From: an uncultured Clostridium sp.
GTDB lineage: Bacteria > Bacillota > Clostridia > Lachnospirales > Lachnospiraceae
DNA length: 17,178 bases
NCBI GenBank assembly: GCA_902464345.1
Contig: CABQJA010000033.1
Coordinates: 1-17,178, forward strand
Direction of reading: 5' to 3'
The notes beneath the pieces were generated by a model that made no database searches, was not told where the DNA came from, and saw nothing but the letters and a program-made list of their open reading frames with translations. This document shows, in pieces, positions 14,408-17,178 of this stretch (its first letter is position 1; the number at the start of each line of letters is the position of its first letter). The position numbers and the translations under genes were made by a program.

Positions 14408-15611
14408 TTACAGGAAGGATTTTCCGCTCCTTCAGACGAACCAGACAATCTATATCGATAATGCGGCAACCGCCCAGAAACCCGCAGTCGTTATTGAGGC
14501 GGAGAAGCAGTTTTATGAAGAGAGTAATGCGAATCCGTTACGTGGATTTTATCCGTTGAGCCTGCGTGCCACGGAGGTTTATGAGAATGCAAGAGTGGCG
14601 GTTCGGGATTTTATCCATGCGGATTCTGAGAAAGAGATCATCTTTACCAGAAATACGACCGAAGGACTGAATCTGGTGGCTTACAGCTATGCCTGCCACC
14701 ATCTGAAGCCGGGGGATGAGATCGCAGTTACGATCATGGAACACCACAGTAATCTGTTGCCATGGCAGATGGCAGCACAGGTAACAGGAGCAACCCTTCG
14801 GTATCTGGAGTGTGAGCCGGATGGAACCCTGACAGACGAGACCTTAGAGGTCGGAATCAATGAGCATACGAGGCTTCTGGCAGTCGGACACGTATCCAAT
14901 GTGCTTGGTTGTGTGAATCCGGTTCGGAAGATGGCAGACCGGGCACATGCATTTGGTGCAGTGGTAGTGGTAGATGCGGCACAGAGTGCTCCGCATATGC
15001 CGATTGATGTCCATGAGTTGCAAGCTGATTTTCTGGCATTTTCCGGACATAAGCTGATGGCCCCGATGGGAATCGGTGTGTTGTATGGGAAGGAAGCACT
15101 GCTGGAAGAGATGCCGCCATTTATGACCGGTGGTGAAATGATCTCATCGGTATCCAGAGAAGGAGCGGTATTTGCAGAACTGCCGCATAAATTCGAAGCA
15201 GGAACGGTAAATGCAGCCGGAGCAGCCGGACTGGCAGCTGCGATCCATTATATTGAAGAGGTTGGATTTGAAACGATTGAAGCGCACGAGCTTCAGTTGG
15301 CCGGACGGGCTATGGAAGGTCTGGCAAAGATCCCGCATGTGCATGTGATTGGTTCGGAGCAGCCGGAGAATCACACCGGAATCGTAGCATTTACGATCGA
15401 ACAGGTGCATCCGCATGATGTAAGTGAAATTCTGGCAGCGGACGGAATCGATGTGCGTGCCGGACATCATTGCGCACAGCCGCTCCTTACCTATCTGAAG
15501 GTCTATAATACGACCAGAGCAAGCTTTATGTTTTATAATACACCGGAAGAGGTGGATGCATTTGTAAAGAGTGTATCGGAAGTAAGGAGGAAGATGGGAT
15601 ATGGAGAATAG
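14394..15611 (+). CDS. sufS: SufS-type cysteine desulfurase
   Basis: SufS is the PLP-dependent enzyme that removes sulfur from L-cysteine as a protein persulfide and hands it to SufU. The 405-residue protein is a group II (SufS/CsdA) desulfurase: IYIDNAATAQKP near the N-terminus, HHSNLLPW, VDAAQSAPHMPIDV, the PLP lysine K220 in FSGHKLMAPMGIG and the active-site cysteine C360 in RAGHHCAQPL on the short loop typical of group II. GGAGG at 14380-14384 supports ATG 14394, which lies inside the end of sufD. The last 11 bases overlap sufU, the expected partner. Confidence 0.96.
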   Translation: MTEHDYRKDFPLLQTNQTIYIDNAATAQKPAVVIEAEKQFYEESNANPLRGFYPLSLRATEVYENARVAVRDFIHADSEKEIIFTRNTTEGLNLVAYSYACHHLKPGDEIAVTIMEHHSNLLPWQMAAQVTGATLRYLECEPDGTLTDETLEVGINEHTRLLAVGHVSNVLGCVNPVRKMADRAHAFGAVVVVDAAQSAPHMPIDVHELQADFLAFSGHKLMAPMGIGVLYGKEALLEEMPPFMTGGEMISSVSREGAVFAELPHKFEAGTVNAAGAAGLAAAIHYIEEVGFETIEAHELQLAGRAMEGLAKIPHVHVIGSEQPENHTGIVAFTIEQVHPHDVSEILAADGIDVRAGHHCAQPLLTYLKVYNTTRASFMFYNTPEEVDAFVKSVSEVRRKMGYGE

Positions 15612-16026
15612 AAGCTTTTATAATGAAATCCTAACAGAACATAATATCCGTCCGGATTTCAAGCATGATCTTCCGGATGCCAATGTGGTGTTGGAGGGTG
15701 TGAACCCGAACTGTGGAGACGATATCTGGTTAAAGTTAAAGGTGGAAGACGGTGTGATCAAGGACGGAGCATTTATCGGAGACGGGTGTGCGATTTCTCA
15801 GGCATCTGCGGATATTATGCTTGGAATGATCGTCGGCAAGACCGAGGAAGAGGCCAGACATCTGAGCGAGCTGTTTCTTAAGATGATCAAGGGCGAGACA
15901 ACCGATGAGGAGCTTGATGAGCTGGAAGAGGCGTCCGCCCTGAAAGATATATCACATATGCCTGCGAGAGTAAAATGTGCAGTCCTTGGCTGGCATACAA
16001 TGGACGAGGCATTAAAGAAGCTGTAA
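15601..16026 (+). CDS. sufU: Zinc-dependent sulfurtransferase / Fe-S assembly protein SufU
   Basis: The 141-residue protein has the SufU layout: C38 and D40 in NPNCGD, C63 in GDGCAISQAS and C126 in ARVKCAVLGW, the four zinc ligands known in Bacillus SufU; the insertion between residues about 80-120 separates SufU from IscU. In Firmicutes SufU accepts persulfide sulfur from SufS and passes it to SufBCD. Its ATG lies within the last codons of sufS. It ends the suf operon, 16 bases from the stop of the convergent glycosidase gene, and no terminator fits in that gap. Confidence 0.95.
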   Translation: MENRSFYNEILTEHNIRPDFKHDLPDANVVLEGVNPNCGDDIWLKLKVEDGVIKDGAFIGDGCAISQASADIMLGMIVGKTEEEARHLSELFLKMIKGETTDEELDELEEASALKDISHMPARVKCAVLGWHTMDEALKKL

Positions 16027-16042
16027 TGAACGGTAGATCGGA

Positions 16043-17080
16043 TTAACCGAAGATGCTATCTACTAATGCTTCGCGTACAGAGTCATAGTGCGGTCCGACG
16101 ATGCCAAAGTCCTTTTCCTTGTAGGTCCATACGGCGCGGCCAATGCCGTATTTTTTGAAGACAGAATTAATATCATGGAACCAGCGGACGGTATCTTCCG
16201 GTGGTGCCTGGTCAATGACTCCATATTCGCCACAATAGAGAGGGACATCAAAATGCTCGGCAGCCTGAATGCCGTCTAAGAACATTTTTTCAAAGAAATC
16301 CGGACCGAGAGAGGTCAGGTTCAGTCCTTCTTCTGCCAAAGCTCCGTTCATAGTTCCTTTGATTGTTTTACTGATTTGCATGTATTCATCAAAGTTTCCG
16401 GGGTAATTGATATGAAAGTCTGCAGGCATTCCGTCCACCCACTGTGCGGTCTGGTGAGTAAACAGAAGAGGTTCATAGCAATGGAAGTTGTAAACGATAT
16501 TTTCATCTGCCGGAGGTAATAGCTTCTTAATGGAGGTAACCGCATTATAGCATACACCACCGTATAAAATCTTTGCAGTCGGAGCATATTTCCGGATCAG
16601 CCGGATGCCGCGCTGGGAAAGGTCATTCCATTCATCGACCACATCGGCAGGTACAACTTCATTTAATAATTCAAACATCATCATATCGGAATCTTTGGCA
16701 TAACGGGTGATGATTTTCTCCCAGATAGACAGGAATCGCTGCTGCAATGCTTCACTATGGAAAAATTCACTTGAATAGTCCGGGTCATCGAAGATATAAC
16801 CATAGGTTTTATGAAGATCCAATACCAGATTCAGATGATGCTTGCGGCACCAGGCAATACAGTTATCAATGTATTGAAACCCTTCTTCCTTGGTGCGTCC
16901 ATCTTCGTATTCAATGTTTTCATAATCCAAAGGCAGACGAACATGGTCTGCACCCCAGGATGCAATTTTCTCAATATCGGATTCCTGAATAAATGTATCC
17001 AGATGTGTTTTATCCAGAGAACCCTGTGATAACCAACCACCCAGGTTGATTCCTTTTTGATATCCTTCTACGATTCGCAT
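16043..17080 (-). CDS. GH5-family glycoside hydrolase, intracellular
   Basis: The 345-residue protein is a clan-A (beta/alpha)8 glycosidase of the cellulase GH5 type. It has KGINLGGWL near the N-terminus, DHVRLPLDY with the conserved R48, DLHKT (88-92), the acid/base E141 in LLNEV, FHCYEPLLFTHQ carrying the conserved His and Tyr, and the nucleophile E285 in YCGEYGV, with W318 in the closing strand. There is no signal peptide, so it should act in the cytoplasm on imported oligosaccharides rather than on polymer; the substrate (beta-glucan, beta-mannan or xylan type) is not readable. The start is ATG at 17080, six bases after AGGAGGT (17087-17093); the longer frame to 17107 would place the ribosome site inside the gene. 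It is convergent with sufU. Confidence 0.88.
   Translation of the reverse strand: MRIVEGYQKGINLGGWLSQGSLDKTHLDTFIQESDIEKIASWGADHVRLPLDYENIEYEDGRTKEEGFQYIDNCIAWCRKHHLNLVLDLHKTYGYIFDDPDYSSEFFHSEALQQRFLSIWEKIITRYAKDSDMMMFELLNEVVPADVVDEWNDLSQRGIRLIRKYAPTAKILYGGVCYNAVTSIKKLLPPADENIVYNFHCYEPLLFTHQTAQWVDGMPADFHINYPGNFDEYMQISKTIKGTMNGALAEEGLNLTSLGPDFFEKMFLDGIQAAEHFDVPLYCGEYGVIDQAPPEDTVRWFHDINSVFKKYGIGRAVWTYKEKDFGIVGPHYDSVREALVDSIFG
16129..16156 (+). terminator. Probable terminator of the suf operon inside the convergent glycosidase gene
   Basis: On the + strand, ATACGGC (16129-16135) pairs perfectly with GCCGTAT (16145-16151) across a nine-base loop and is followed by TTTTT (16152-16156), about 100 bases past the sufU stop. 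It overlaps coding sequence of the minus-strand GH5 gene (codons for KKYGIGRAV), so it would end suf transcripts after a short antisense overlap. The stem and U-run are clear; use as a terminator is inference. Confidence 0.6.
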
Positions 17081-17106
17081 AATAATACCTCCTAATTTGA
17101 ATTGCA

Positions 17107-17135
17107 TTTATAAAATAAAACTTCTTTACTGTTGA
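17107..17135 (-). promoter_or_regulatory. Candidate promoter of the GH5 gene
   Basis: Reading the minus strand, TCAACA (17135-17130, 4/6) and TATAAA (17112-17107, 5/6) are separated by 17 bases in a very A/T-rich stretch directly before the ribosome site. The remaining sequence to the window edge is A/T-rich with no gene visible. Confidence 0.42.
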
Positions 17136-17178
17136 AAATAATTTAGCACGAATATAAAATAAAAAGTAATATAATCTT

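Noticed and set aside
16033..16063. GTAGAT/ATCTAC inverted repeat at the sufU-GH5 junction as a bidirectional terminator
   Set aside because: The stem is short and interrupted, with no T-run on either strand; the structure at 16129-16156 is a far better candidate.
1..17178. CRISPR array, insertion sequence, tRNA or rRNA
   Set aside because: No regularly spaced repeats, transposase-like protein, cloverleaf or rRNA-like stretch was found by eye on either strand; intergenic gaps are short and accounted for.

Overview
The window looks like chromosomal DNA of a gut-type Firmicute, most likely Lachnospiraceae or a close clostridial relative. This is inferred from protein character, strong AGGAGG ribosome sites, A/T-ending intergenic promoters and the SufCBDSU-type iron-sulfur operon; no rRNA or other species marker is present. 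All genes are on the + strand except the last one. I see no mobile element, CRISPR array, tRNA or rRNA.

Region 1 (about 1-7295) is an amino-acid or amine oxidation locus. It encodes the four parts of an HcnABC / opine / D-hydroxyproline-dehydrogenase-type flavoprotein complex: a [2Fe-2S] subunit cut by the window edge, an FAD/NAD-fold subunit carrying an extra C-terminal two-cluster ferredoxin domain, a separate BFD-like [2Fe-2S] subunit, and a DAO-family FAD subunit that should hold the catalytic site. These are followed by an AraC-type regulator, two inverted repeats, an ornithine cyclodeaminase-family enzyme, a PII signal protein and an APC-family amino-acid permease, then a strong terminator. 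The simplest reading is import of an amino acid or amine, oxidation to an imine by the flavoprotein complex, further conversion by the cyclodeaminase-family enzyme, and control of uptake by the PII protein. The substrate cannot be read from sequence.

Region 2 (about 7300-10570) holds three unrelated-looking single genes: a fusion of a MazG nucleotide pyrophosphohydrolase domain to a glyoxalase/VOC metalloenzyme domain, a DegV/FakB-type fatty-acid-binding protein, and an ArsB/SLC13-like ion transporter.

Region 3 (about 10567-16156) is an iron-sulfur cluster assembly operon: an IscR-like Rrf2 regulator with three cysteines, then sufC, sufB, sufD, sufS and sufU, tightly packed with overlaps. 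It has a good promoter overlapping the stop of the preceding transporter gene. Its likely terminator lies inside the 3' end of the convergent glycosidase gene.

Region 4 (16043-17178, minus strand) is a leaderless GH5-family glycoside hydrolase with its own promoter and ribosome site.

The most interesting items are the PII protein lacking the uridylylation tyrosine and paired with an APC permease, the MazG-VOC fusion, and the ferredoxin-extended flavoprotein complex.
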